DNA of 6,762 nt, taken from contig JAGBRF010000004.1 in NCBI GenBank assembly GCA_017632555.1, positions 1 through 6,762 of the forward strand, read 5' to 3'. This DNA is from Alphaproteobacteria bacterium. GTDB taxonomy: Bacteria > Pseudomonadota > Alphaproteobacteria > RF32 > UBA3637. Positions 1 to 5,785 of this stretch are shown piece after piece. The notes beneath the pieces are model-generated. The model did no database searches, was not told the DNA's origin, and saw nothing but the letters and a program-made list of their open reading frames with translations. A program made the translations under genes and the position numbers. How positions within the stretch are numbered: the stretch's first letter is position 1; every line of letters begins with the position of its first letter.

Positions 1-432
1 GAAGAAAAATATATTGATGTTCCTAAAACAACGGACTTTGCCATTATGTTTTTACCCACGGAAGGTTTGTATGCCGAAGTTATGCGTCAACCGGGATTGT
101 CCGCCGAAATACAAAAAAAGCATAAAATTACAATTACCGGCCCCAGCACTTTGGGTGCTTTTTTGACCAGTTTGCAAATGGGTTTCAGAACACTGGCCAT
201 TCAAAAACGTTCCGGCGAAGTGTGGCAAGCTTTGGGTGAAGCCAAAAACGAATTCAATAAATACGCCGATTGGGTCGATAAAGTCAAAAAGAACATCGAT
301 GCCGCCGGTAAAGCATTAGATGAAGCAGGCACCAGAACACGGGCTATTGAACGCCGTTTGCGTGATGTATCGGAAAATATCAGCATTGAAAATTCCCCTG
401 CTCCACAAATCGAAAATGTCAATAAAAACTGA
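1..432 (+). CDS. rmuC: DNA recombination protein RmuC, C-terminal part (5' end outside window)
   Basis: The reading frame is open from base 1 and ends at TGA 430-432, giving 143 residues. It enters the window already inside a conserved domain (YIDVPKTTDFAIMFLPTEG), so the ATG at 46 is an internal methionine and the true start lies upstream. The fragment matches the end of the RmuC domain: the D-F-x-x-M-F-x-P-x-E-G segment, then the ITITGPSTL segment and a Lys/Glu-rich helical tail (about residues 65-125) with coiled-coil character. A short, poorly conserved Asn/Pro tail ends the protein. RmuC proteins are predicted nuclease-fold proteins. E. coli rmuC mutants have raised inversion rates at short inverted repeats, but the biochemical activity is not firmly settled. 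pyrG follows 88 nt downstream on the same strand with its own probable promoter. Family assignment is confident; nothing can be said about the missing N-terminal part. Confidence 0.9.
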   Translation, partial: EEKYIDVPKTTDFAIMFLPTEGLYAEVMRQPGLSAEIQKKHKITITGPSTLGAFLTSLQMGFRTLAIQKRSGEVWQALGEAKNEFNKYADWVDKVKKNIDAAGKALDEAGTRTRAIERRLRDVSENISIENSPAPQIENVNKN

Positions 433-459
433 TACATAGAAAATTATTTTTTTATTTTC

Positions 460-510
460 TTGACCGTGTAATTCTTTTCGGCTAAAAATAAAAAAAACAG
501 ATTATGGAGA
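460..510 (+). promoter_or_regulatory. Probable sigma70-type promoter and Shine-Dalgarno of pyrG
   Basis: TTGACC at 460-465 (five of six matches to the -35 consensus) is followed after 17 nt by TAAAAA at 483-488, a weaker -10 with four of six matches. That predicts a transcript start near 495. A GGAG at 506-509 lies 11 nt before the pyrG ATG, a little farther than usual. The rmuC-pyrG gap is very A/T rich with no GC hairpin, so read-through from rmuC is also possible. There is no sign of the C-tract attenuation leader known for pyrG of Gram-positive bacteria. The match is by eye only. Confidence 0.4.
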
Positions 511-520
511 ATCCAAAAAA

Positions 521-2164
521 ATGACTAAATATGTTTTCATCTTGGGTGGTGTCGTTTCCGGTCTTGGAAAGGGTATCGCCTCCGCCGCTATTGGTTCTTT
601 GTTGCAGGCGCGTGGTTACACGGTTCGTATGCGCAAGATGGATCCTTATTTAAATATCGATCCCGGCACAATGAGCCCTTATCAACACGGTGAAGTCTTT
701 GTTACCGATGACGGTGCGGAAACAGATTTGGATTTGGGTCATTATGAACGTTTTGTCGGTATTTCTTGCCATAAAACAGACAGCATTTCCGGTGGAAAGA
801 TTTATGATTCCGTTTTGCGTAAAGAACGCCATGGCGATTATTTGGGCGCGACAGTTCAAATGATTCCCCATGTGACAAATGAAGCAAAAGCTTTCTTGGA
901 ATCTGACTTAAAAGGTGAAGATTTTGTTTTGTATGAAGTCGGCGGAACTGTCGGCGATATAGAAGGCACTATTTTCTTGGAAGCTGCACGTCAATTTGCC
1001 AATGAAAAAGGGCGGGCAAATGTGTGCTTTGTTTACTTGACTTTATTGCCTTACATTGAATCTTCGGGCGAATTAAAAACAAAACCGACACAACAGGCCG
1101 TTAAAAAGTTATTGGAAGCCGGTATTCAAGCGGACGTTTTATTATGCCGCAGTCGCATAGATATCGGTGCTGACGAACGGCGCAAGTTGGGTTTATTCTG
1201 TAATGTCAGCGCTGACAACGTTATCGCGGCGTTGGATGTTAAAAACATTTATGAGATCCCCCTGTCCTATCATGCACAAGGGTTGGATGTTCAGGTATTA
1301 AAACATTTCGGTATGTTGGAAACTGCCCCCGAGCCTGATTTGAAAAAGTGGGTTGATATTATCGATACAATGAATAACTTTACTAAAACGGTTAAAATCG
1401 GCGTTATCGGTAAATATTGCGGAATGTTGGATACATACAAATCATTGAAAGAAGCTTTGGTTCATGCCGGTATTGCCAATAAATCAAAGGTTGATATCGA
1501 ATGGATTGAAAGCGAAAGTTTGGAAGGTTTGGACGATACTGCTTTTGCCGAACGTTTAAATGATTTACAGGGTATCTTGGTCCCCGGTGGTTTTGGGAAT
1601 CGTGGTGCAGAAGGTAAAATCAGAGCCATTCAATATGCTCGTGAAAAGAAAATACCATTCTTTGGCATTTGTTTGGGTATGCAAATGGCTGTTGTTGAAG
1701 CTTGTCGTCACTTGTTGGGCATTAAAGATGCCAACTCAACCGAATTTACAAAAGATTGTACGCCGGTTATTACTCGTATGAAAGTTTGGGAAAAAGACGG
1801 CGTTAAATCCATTCGTCCCGATGACGGAGATTTGGGCGGAACAATGCGTTTGGGGGCTTATCCTTGCGTTATCAAGGACGGTTCTTTGGCCAGCCGCATT
1901 TATGATGGTGCAAAGGTTATACATGAACGTCATCGCCATCGTTATGAAATGGATATCGCTTGGGAAGATAAGTTGGCAGAAAAAGGATTTATCATATCCG
2001 GAAAATCACCGGACGGATTATTGCCGGAAATTATCGAAATTCCGGATCATCCGTTCTTCTTTGCCGGTCAGTTCCACCCGGAATTCAAAAGCAAACCATT
2101 TGCGGCTCAACCGATTTTCAAATCCTTTATTGAAGCTGCATTAAAGCAAAACGAATTGTTATAA
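521..2164 (+). CDS. pyrG: CTP synthase (glutamine-hydrolysing)
   Basis: Makes CTP from UTP, ATP and glutamine, the last step of de novo pyrimidine nucleotide synthesis, in the cytosol. The protein is 547 residues, the normal full length. The N-terminal synthetase domain (about 1-270) carries the nucleotide-binding loop [10 protein letters not shown] (9-18), [13 protein letters not shown] (41-53), the Mg-binding region [15 protein letters not shown] (64-78) and KTKPTQ (186-191). The C-terminal class I glutamine amidotransferase domain (about 290-545) has the oxyanion segment VPGGFGNRG (354-362), the nucleophile Cys384 in GICLGMQ, RHRHRYE (470-476) and the His519/Glu521 pair in GQFHPEF. All catalytic residues are therefore present. 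The loop reads SGLGKG where E. coli has SSLGKG, a substitution I do not regard as damaging. The ATG start follows GGAG at 506-509. The gene converges on rsm22 with 2 nt between stop codons. The assignment is secure. Confidence 0.98.
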   Translation: MTKYVFILGGVVSGLGKGIASAAIGSLLQARGYTVRMRKMDPYLNIDPGTMSPYQHGEVFVTDDGAETDLDLGHYERFVGISCHKTDSISGGKIYDSVLRKERHGDYLGATVQMIPHVTNEAKAFLESDLKGEDFVLYEVGGTVGDIEGTIFLEAARQFANEKGRANVCFVYLTLLPYIESSGELKTKPTQQAVKKLLEAGIQADVLLCRSRIDIGADERRKLGLFCNVSADNVIAALDVKNIYEIPLSYHAQGLDVQVLKHFGMLETAPEPDLKKWVDIIDTMNNFTKTVKIGVIGKYCGMLDTYKSLKEALVHAGIANKSKVDIEWIESESLEGLDDTAFAERLNDLQGILVPGGFGNRGAEGKIRAIQYAREKKIPFFGICLGMQMAVVEACRHLLGIKDANSTEFTKDCTPVITRMKVWEKDGVKSIRPDDGDLGGTMRLGAYPCVIKDGSLASRIYDGAKVIHERHRHRYEMDIAWEDKLAEKGFIISGKSPDGLLPEIIEIPDHPFFFAGQFHPEFKSKPFAAQPIFKSFIEAALKQNELL

Positions 2165-2166
2165 GA

Positions 2167-3108
2167 TTATTCGTTCCATTCATCGCCTGCACTTGCTTTG
2201 CGGGCGATTTTGAATAATTGTTTTTCTTTGCGTGATACCGTTCTGGATTTCAGTCCGTCAATGGTGCATAGTTTTAACCCTATATTCCCCTTTTCGATAT
2301 CGGGGTGGCGTAAAATTCTGGCAAACGTCTTTACAGGTTGTTTTTGGGATAATATCAAATAAGAAAACTTTTCGTCTTCGTAAGCGGCCTGTCCGCCCTT
2401 TAATAATTTATGGATTTGGCTGCGTGCCAAACGACACGTAAAATGGCACCAATCATCTTTTGCCAAAGGACAATCTTTACTGTGTGGGCATGGCGCTACA
2501 ATAAAAGCACTCCTTTGAATTAAATGCGTTCTGATACGGCTGATAATTTCAAAACCGGCCGGCGTTCCGGGTTCTATAATAACCAAAAAATTTTCCGTTG
2601 CTTGCCACAATTTTTCCGCCACAACTAATTGACTTTTTTGATCCAGTTCGTTCAAAACATAGGAAGAAACAACCAAATCCGCCTTGTCCGACAACAAATC
2701 TGTCTTTACATCAAAAGGCTTCCAAACGACCGCCGGATAATCCGTTTTCATCAAACCCGAACCCAAATTCCGCATTTTTTCTTCTTTTTCCAAACAAATG
2801 GCCGATTGCGCTTTGCCCGTTTCCAACGCCGCCCAAGTTGCCGAACCTGTCCCCGCCCCAACATCAATCATTGTTTGACAGGGGGCGATATTTTCCAAAA
2901 CCCTTGCCACCGCAGCAAAGGTTGCCGGCATACGCGCCAAGGCATAGGCAACTACGTCCGTTTGCCGTGTGACAAGCGGTAAAGAAGAACGATTTGAATT
3001 TCGATAAGTTTCGCTGACAAACTGTGCGGCAACTTTCAAATCAGCCAACGAATACTGATTTGCATATTCCGTCAACGCATTTTTCAAAGAATTGGGAAAA
3101 TCCACCAT
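2167..3108 (-). CDS. Rsm22/METTL17-family protein (ribosomal small-subunit-associated, methyltransferase-like)
   Basis: A 313-residue protein with a Rossmann-type SAM-binding fold: motif I is IDVGAGTGSATWA (81-93), the acidic post-I segment is CLEKEE (105-110), and VVSSYVLNELD (146-156) sits in the motif IV region. It is followed by the family hallmark APCPHSKDCPLAKDDWCHF (205-223). Cys207, Cys213 and Cys221 have the spacing C-x5-C-x7-C; Cys225 and Cys281 (in LCTIDG) are candidate fourth ligands. In mitochondria, Rsm22/METTL17 is a small-subunit assembly factor that binds a 4Fe-4S cluster, and methyltransferase activity is doubtful there. A similar role in bacteria is inference. The ATG (3106-3108) overlaps the stop codon of the upstream GNAT gene in TAATG with only a weak GGA before it, so translation is probably coupled to that gene. 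It is the last gene of the ihfA-merR-GNAT unit. The C-terminal end also encodes the pyrG terminator. Confidence 0.88.
   Translation of the reverse strand: MVDFPNSLKNALTEYANQYSLADLKVAAQFVSETYRNSNRSSLPLVTRQTDVVAYALARMPATFAAVARVLENIAPCQTMIDVGAGTGSATWAALETGKAQSAICLEKEEKMRNLGSGLMKTDYPAVVWKPFDVKTDLLSDKADLVVSSYVLNELDQKSQLVVAEKLWQATENFLVIIEPGTPAGFEIISRIRTHLIQRSAFIVAPCPHSKDCPLAKDDWCHFTCRLARSQIHKLLKGGQAAYEDEKFSYLILSQKQPVKTFARILRHPDIEKGNIGLKLCTIDGLKSRTVSRKEKQLFKIARKASAGDEWNE
2182..2211 (+). terminator. Probable intrinsic terminator of pyrG, inside the convergent rsm22 coding sequence
   Basis: ATCGCCTGC (2182-2190) pairs with GCGGGCGAT (2200-2208) as a 9-bp stem with one T-G wobble and a 9-nt loop. It is followed by TTT at 2209-2211 and a second T-rich stretch (TTGTTTTTC) shortly after. 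It lies 18 nt past the pyrG stop codon, the usual place for an intrinsic terminator. No T-run follows the hairpin in the - direction, so it should act only on + strand transcripts. The same bases encode the last residues of the Rsm22 protein (ARKASAGDE). The GC-rich stem stands out from the AT-rich surroundings. The uridine tract is short, so efficiency is uncertain. Confidence 0.6.
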
Positions 3109-3644
3109 TATTCCAAAATTTTACTGATGTGGTATTCATCGTGCCATTGGCCATTGATGAAAGCAGTTTCTTTGAACAATCCGTCAATGGTAAAACCACG
3201 TTTCAAATAAAGCCCGATAGCACGTCTGTTCAAAGCACGAACGGAACCGTAAATACGATGCATATTTCTGGCTTTGGCTTCTTCTTCCAATAATTGCATC
3301 AAACGCATGCCAAGCCCTTGACTGCAATATTCTTCCAAAATTGAAATACCAAAACCACAATTGCGTCCACTCCAAGGATGTCCCGGTCTGTCTATTCTGA
3401 AATTGGTAGTGCCGACCAAACGACCATTATCTTCAAAAGCGGCAATAAAATAATTGTCATCGCGTTCATAAAGCTCTTCGCATTCTTCACGATTTTTTTT
3501 GGGTTGTCCCGGATATTGATTCGTAAAAATATTTTCCGTTGAAAATTTTTCCAAAAAAGTCATAGCGGCATCATAATCCGTTGCACGCATACGACGAATA
3601 GTTACACTTTTCCCGTTTTTTAAAGTAAATTTTTCCGGTTGCAT
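3108..3644 (-). CDS. GNAT-family N-acetyltransferase, substrate unknown
   Basis: A 178-residue single-domain GNAT protein, expected to move an acetyl group from acetyl-CoA to an amine. The N-terminal strand and helix (IRRMRATDYDAAMTFL, 16-31) are followed by the central sheet (YFIAAFEDNGRLVGTTNFRI, 65-84) and the acetyl-CoA pyrophosphate loop CSQGLGMRLM (107-116, Q-x-x-G-x form). The late motif is RIYGSVRALNRRAIGLYLKRGF (130-151), with the Asn, Tyr and GF positions typical of the family. It resembles the broad RimJ/RimL- and YkkB-like group, but nothing here identifies the acceptor, so neither a ribosomal protein nor a small-molecule substrate should be assumed. The ATG at 3642-3644 is backed by a strong AGGAGGG (3649-3655), the best ribosome-binding site in the window. 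It starts 13 nt after the merR stop codon and its own stop overlaps the rsm22 start by 1 nt. Confidence 0.88.
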   Translation of the reverse strand: MQPEKFTLKNGKSVTIRRMRATDYDAAMTFLEKFSTENIFTNQYPGQPKKNREECEELYERDDNYFIAAFEDNGRLVGTTNFRIDRPGHPWSGRNCGFGISILEEYCSQGLGMRLMQLLEEEAKARNMHRIYGSVRALNRRAIGLYLKRGFTIDGLFKETAFINGQWHDEYHISKILE

Positions 3645-3657
3645 TTTTCCCTCCTGC

Positions 3658-3996
3658 TTAATCCAAGAAATCTTTTAAATAATCGCGAACAGAACGCATT
3701 TCATTGACAAAAGCTTCTTTCTTATCCACGTTTTCAGCGGATTGGGCAATTTCCTTTTTACCCATTTCTTTCAAATACTTTTGTGCGCCTTTTATCGTGT
3801 AGCCTTCCTTATAAAGCAATGTGTGGATTTTTTGCAACAAAGCAACATCTTCCGCACGATAATAACGGCGACCGCCGACACGTTTAACGGGCTTGATTTG
3901 AATAAAGTGAGTTTCCCAAAAACGCAATACATGCGCTGGAACGTTCAACAACGCTGCTACATCTGAAATGGATTGATAAACAGCCCCTTCTGCCAC
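3658..3996 (-). CDS. MerR-family transcriptional regulator (ihfA-linked type)
   Basis: A 112-residue DNA-binding protein. The winged helix-turn-helix runs from [20 protein letters not shown] (9-28) through the wing [11 protein letters not shown] (41-51) to [20 protein letters not shown] (60-79). The VLRFWE...QIKP wording is typical of the small MerR protein encoded next to ihfA in many alphaproteobacteria. The C-terminal part (about 80-112) is short, polar and probably helical. It has no cysteine or other obvious ligand-binding site, so it is shorter than metal- or drug-sensing MerR proteins and its signal is unknown. The start is GTG at 3994-3996, chosen because the helix-turn-helix begins at once, no in-frame ATG lies nearby, and GGGAG sits 7 nt before it. 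Only 1 nt separates this GTG from the ihfA stop, so translational coupling is likely. Confidence 0.9.
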   Translation of the reverse strand: MAEGAVYQSISDVAALLNVPAHVLRFWETHFIQIKPVKRVGGRRYYRAEDVALLQKIHTLLYKEGYTIKGAQKYLKEMGKKEIAQSAENVDKKEAFVNEMRSVRDYLKDFLD

Positions 3997-3997
3997 C

Positions 3998-4306
3998 TTA
4001 TTTCTCCCGAATCGGTTTTGTATCTGCTATTTCACTTTTCATATTTCTTGAAGCAACAAAAGACAGTATAGTACGCGGAGTGATTTCATATTCCTTTCCT
4101 GTCTTTGGATTGCGCCCGACACGCGCTTTTTTCTTTTTCAAATAAAAGCTGGCGAAAGAAGATAACTTGACATCTTCGCCACGTTCAAAAGCTTTTACGA
4201 TTTCTTCAAAAACTTCATCAACTAATTTTTCCGATTCGGCAAAAGAAAGCCCTAAATCACGGAAAACAGCATCTGCCAAATCGGCACGTGTAATATTCTT
4301 CGACAT
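3998..4306 (-). CDS. ihfA: Integration host factor alpha subunit
   Basis: A 102-residue HU/IHF-fold protein that, with IhfB encoded elsewhere, bends DNA at specific sites in recombination, replication and transcription. The N-terminal helices [28 protein letters not shown] (5-32) form the dimer body. The DNA-binding arm holds [21 protein letters not shown] (63-83), with the intercalating proline at Pro67. The N-terminal T-R/K-A-D/E-L pattern, the length and the merR neighbour favour the alpha subunit over IhfB or HU. One oddity is SSFASF (49-54), which has Ala52 where most IHF/HU proteins have Gly (FGxF). ATG at 4304-4306 is preceded by AGAGGA. It appears to have its own promoter in the gap after plsX and to lead the merR-GNAT-rsm22 unit. 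In many alphaproteobacteria fabH lies between plsX and this gene; here it does not. Confidence 0.93.
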   Translation of the reverse strand: MSKNITRADLADAVFRDLGLSFAESEKLVDEVFEEIVKAFERGEDVKLSSFASFYLKKKKARVGRNPKTGKEYEITPRTILSFVASRNMKSEIADTKPIREK

Positions 4307-4342
4307 TTTATCCTCTTAATAATACATTACATTCTTTCTTTA

Positions 4343-4394
4343 AGTATATAAAGAAAAAGAAAAAAAGCAAGTTATAATTTAAAAATTTTTTATT
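4343..4394 (-). promoter_or_regulatory. Probable promoter of ihfA-merR-GNAT-rsm22 with UP-like A/T tracts
   Basis: Read on the - strand, TTGCTT (4370-4365) and TATACT (4348-4343) are separated by 16 nt, which predicts a transcript start near 4336 and a leader of about 30 nt. Directly upstream of the -35, bases 4394-4372 consist almost only of A- and T-tracts (AAAAAATTTTTAAATTATAA), closely resembling a UP element for the RNA polymerase alpha subunit. The spacer itself is a pure pyrimidine run apart from its last base. No IHF consensus site is apparent in the gap, and no GC hairpin marks an end to the plsX transcript. Read-through from plsX is therefore possible in addition. Confidence 0.5.
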
Positions 4395-5441
4395 TTAGTA
4401 TTTAAAGATGTCTTCCGGAGAGAAAATAACATCTTCCAAGTTCACACGAATCTTTTCACACAAGTCGTTTTGAGCCAAGTTGATGGCCGTTTCAACTGCG
4501 TAAAAATAACCGACATCATCTGAACCGCCATGACTTTTAACGGAAATACCATTCAAGCCCAAGAACATTGCCCCATTATAACGGCGCGGATCAACACGCT
4601 TTTTTAAACGCAACAATGTTGGCAGGAAGAATAACATTCCGATATAAGCCAAAATCGATTTTTTGGAATACTGTGAAAACAACTTTTTGACCATTCTGGC
4701 CGTTCCTTCAATTGCCTTCAAGGCAACATTTCCGGAAAAACCATCGGAAACAACAACGTGTGTCGTCCCAGCCCCGATATCAAAACCTTCCACAAAGCCA
4801 AGATAATTTACTTTGTCTTTGTTTTCACGCAAAATATGAGCCGCTTCACGAATTTCTTCACGGCCTTTGGATTCTTCGGAACCGATATTGAGCAATCCGA
4901 CTGTCGGATATTGTTCACCGTAAATAATACGATAGAAAACAGAACCCATAATCGCAAATTCGACCAAGTTTGTTGCATTACATTCGGCATTTGCACCTAA
5001 ATCCAAAGCAACAACGTCTTGTCCGTGCTTTGCTGTTGGCATAATCGCCGCAATAGCAGGACGGTCAACACCGGCCATTGTACCCAAACAAATTTTGCTC
5101 ATAGCCATCAAAGCACCGGTATTTCCGCCGGAAACAACGGCAGAAGCTTCACCGGTACGAACAGCATAAATTGCCTTCCACATACTGCTTTCGCGACCAT
5201 AGCGAACCGCAGCCGAAGGCTTTTCATCAGCTTTGATTGTTTGAGTTGTGTGATAAACACGATAGGCTTGTTTATCCAAATCATTTTGCTCTGCCAGCGC
5301 CTTGATTTGCGCTTCATCCCCATATAACAGGAAAAACACGTTAGGATATTTTTCGTGCGCTAACTTCACGCCCGCGATGACACTTTCAGGTGCATTATCG
5401 CCGCCCATTGCATCGATGGAAATAACAAGCCTGTCAGCCAC
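4395..5441 (-). CDS. plsX: Phosphate acyltransferase PlsX
   Basis: Converts acyl-ACP plus phosphate to acyl-phosphate, the acyl donor used by PlsY, and so links fatty acid synthesis to phospholipid synthesis at the inner face of the membrane. The protein is 348 residues, normal for the family. Signatures in order are SIDAMGGDNAP (8-18), SGGNTGALMA (104-113), ALDLGAN (145-151), LLNIGSEESKG (183-193), VVSDGFSGNVALK (230-242), RRYNGAMFLGL (286-296) and VKSHGGSD (301-308). A hydrophobic stretch at 264-278 (LAYIGMLFFLPTLLR) fits the amphipathic membrane-contact helices known in PlsX. The start is GTG at 5439-5441: it is 5 nt after the rpmF stop, and the next in-frame ATG would remove part of the DAMGGD motif. 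The upstream Shine-Dalgarno is weak (CAGAG within the end of rpmF), so coupling to rpmF translation is likely. fabH does not follow, unlike in many relatives. Confidence 0.97.
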   Translation of the reverse strand: MADRLVISIDAMGGDNAPESVIAGVKLAHEKYPNVFFLLYGDEAQIKALAEQNDLDKQAYRVYHTTQTIKADEKPSAAVRYGRESSMWKAIYAVRTGEASAVVSGGNTGALMAMSKICLGTMAGVDRPAIAAIMPTAKHGQDVVALDLGANAECNATNLVEFAIMGSVFYRIIYGEQYPTVGLLNIGSEESKGREEIREAAHILRENKDKVNYLGFVEGFDIGAGTTHVVVSDGFSGNVALKAIEGTARMVKKLFSQYSKKSILAYIGMLFFLPTLLRLKKRVDPRRYNGAMFLGLNGISVKSHGGSDDVGYFYAVETAINLAQNDLCEKIRVNLEDVIFSPEDIFKY

Positions 5442-5446
5442 TTTTC

Positions 5447-5632
5447 TTACTCTGCTTTAGGTTGAGTAATCACTTCGCGTTTGTTATAGTAACCACAAGC
5501 TTCACAAACGTGATGAGGACGCATCATTTCACCGCAATTTGGGCATTCGCACATTGCGTTTGCAGTCAATGCATCATGTGAACGACGCATATTCTTTTTA
5601 GACTTTGATGTCTTCTTCTTTGGTGTTGCCAT
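5447..5632 (-). CDS. rpmF: 50S ribosomal protein L32, zinc-binding (four-cysteine) form
   Basis: A 61-residue basic protein of the large ribosomal subunit. The N-terminal tail [21 protein letters not shown] (2-22) is characteristic of L32. It is followed by a zinc ribbon, Cys30-x2-Cys33 and Cys43-x2-Cys46, around EMMRPHHV; a fifth cysteine, Cys28, lies just before. From memory, many alphaproteobacterial L32 proteins have lost these cysteines, so the retained zinc form is noteworthy here. The ATG at 5630-5632 follows AGAAGGA (5647-5641) at 8 nt. It leads an rpmF-plsX unit and is separated from plsX by 5 nt. The DUF177 (YceD) gene that often precedes rpmF is absent; serS lies upstream instead. 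Two tandem promoters lie in the gap before it. Confidence 0.95.
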   Translation of the reverse strand: MATPKKKTSKSKKNMRRSHDALTANAMCECPNCGEMMRPHHVCEACGYYNKREVITQPKAE

Positions 5633-5688
5633 TTTCTTTTTCCTTCTATTTTCTAGTTTATATTAAAACCTTTGTTAATCATAAGTTC

Positions 5689-5718
5689 GCATTTATACAC
5701 TAAAAAAAGAATAAATGC
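5689..5718. repeat. Perfect 8-bp inverted repeat spanning promoter P2 of rpmF
   Basis: GCATTTAT (5689-5696) and ATAAATGC (5711-5718) are exact reverse complements separated by 14 nt, so the half-site centres are 22 bp apart, about two helical turns. One arm overlaps the -10 and the other the -35 of P2. It could be an operator for a dimeric repressor, or a hairpin in the leader of transcripts from the upstream promoter P1. No T-run follows in the - direction, so it is not a serS terminator. The function is unproven. Confidence 0.45.
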
Positions 5719-5720
5719 AA
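5692..5720 (-). promoter_or_regulatory. Probable proximal promoter (P2) of rpmF-plsX
   Basis: On the - strand, TTGCAT (5720-5715) and TATAAA (5697-5692) are separated by exactly 17 nt. That predicts a transcript start near 5685 and a leader of about 53 nt before the rpmF ATG. Each hexamer matches the sigma70 consensus at four or five of six bases. Both hexamers overlap the arms of the perfect inverted repeat at 5689-5718. Confidence 0.5.
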
Positions 5721-5730
5721 GCTTTTTTTA

Positions 5731-5758
5731 TAAAAACTTGAAGTGAATATTACTTCAA
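5731..5758 (-). terminator. Weak intrinsic terminator-like hairpin after serS
   Basis: Read on the - strand, TTGAAGT (5758-5752) pairs perfectly with ACTTCAA (5744-5738) around a 7-nt loop. After one G comes TTTTTA (5736-5731). The position, 27 nt past the serS stop, suits a rho-independent terminator, but the 7-bp stem has only two G/C pairs, so it is probably inefficient. The same bases contain the -10 of promoter P1. Transcripts from P1 would start just downstream of the stem and escape it. Confidence 0.4.
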
Positions 5759-5775
5759 CTGTCCCACTTTGTCAA
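5747..5775 (-). promoter_or_regulatory. Probable distal promoter (P1) of rpmF-plsX, near-consensus
   Basis: On the - strand, a perfect TTGACA (5775-5770) is followed after 17 nt by TAATAT (5752-5747), a -10 with four matches. This is the best promoter match in the window. The predicted start is near 5740, giving a leader of about 108 nt before rpmF that would include the inverted repeat at 5689-5718. The -35 begins only 10 nt after the serS stop codon, and the -10 lies inside the serS terminator-like hairpin. Confidence 0.6.
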
Positions 5776-5785
5776 TAACAAACTT

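Noticed and set aside
46..48. ATG as start of a small 128-residue protein
   Set aside because: The frame is open to base 1 and the preceding codons (EEKYIDVPKTTDFAI) belong to the RmuC domain, so the Met is internal.
433..520. Search for an attenuator or riboswitch before pyrG
   Set aside because: The 88-nt leader region is A/T rich with no stable hairpin, no initial C-tract signal and no recognisable aptamer.
1821..2144. A 107-residue frame within pyrG
   Set aside because: It overlaps the catalytic amidotransferase domain of pyrG in another frame and shows no family signature.
2598..2982. Overlapping + strand open frames rich in Pro, Asn and Phe
   Set aside because: They lie antisense to the well-supported rsm22 gene, have low-complexity composition and no recognisable domain.
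4376..4394. AAAAATTTTT palindrome as a plsX terminator
   Set aside because: A pure A/T stem would be too weak; no GC hairpin exists in this gap.
5019..5327. A 102-residue + strand frame opposite plsX
   Set aside because: It is the antisense shadow of conserved PlsX codons, with no ribosome-binding site or known motif.
5689..5729. Inverted repeat followed by AAGCTTTTTTT as a + strand terminator
   Set aside because: No + strand gene ends nearby, the stem has only two G/C pairs and the T-run does not follow it directly; overlap with a - strand promoter explains it better.
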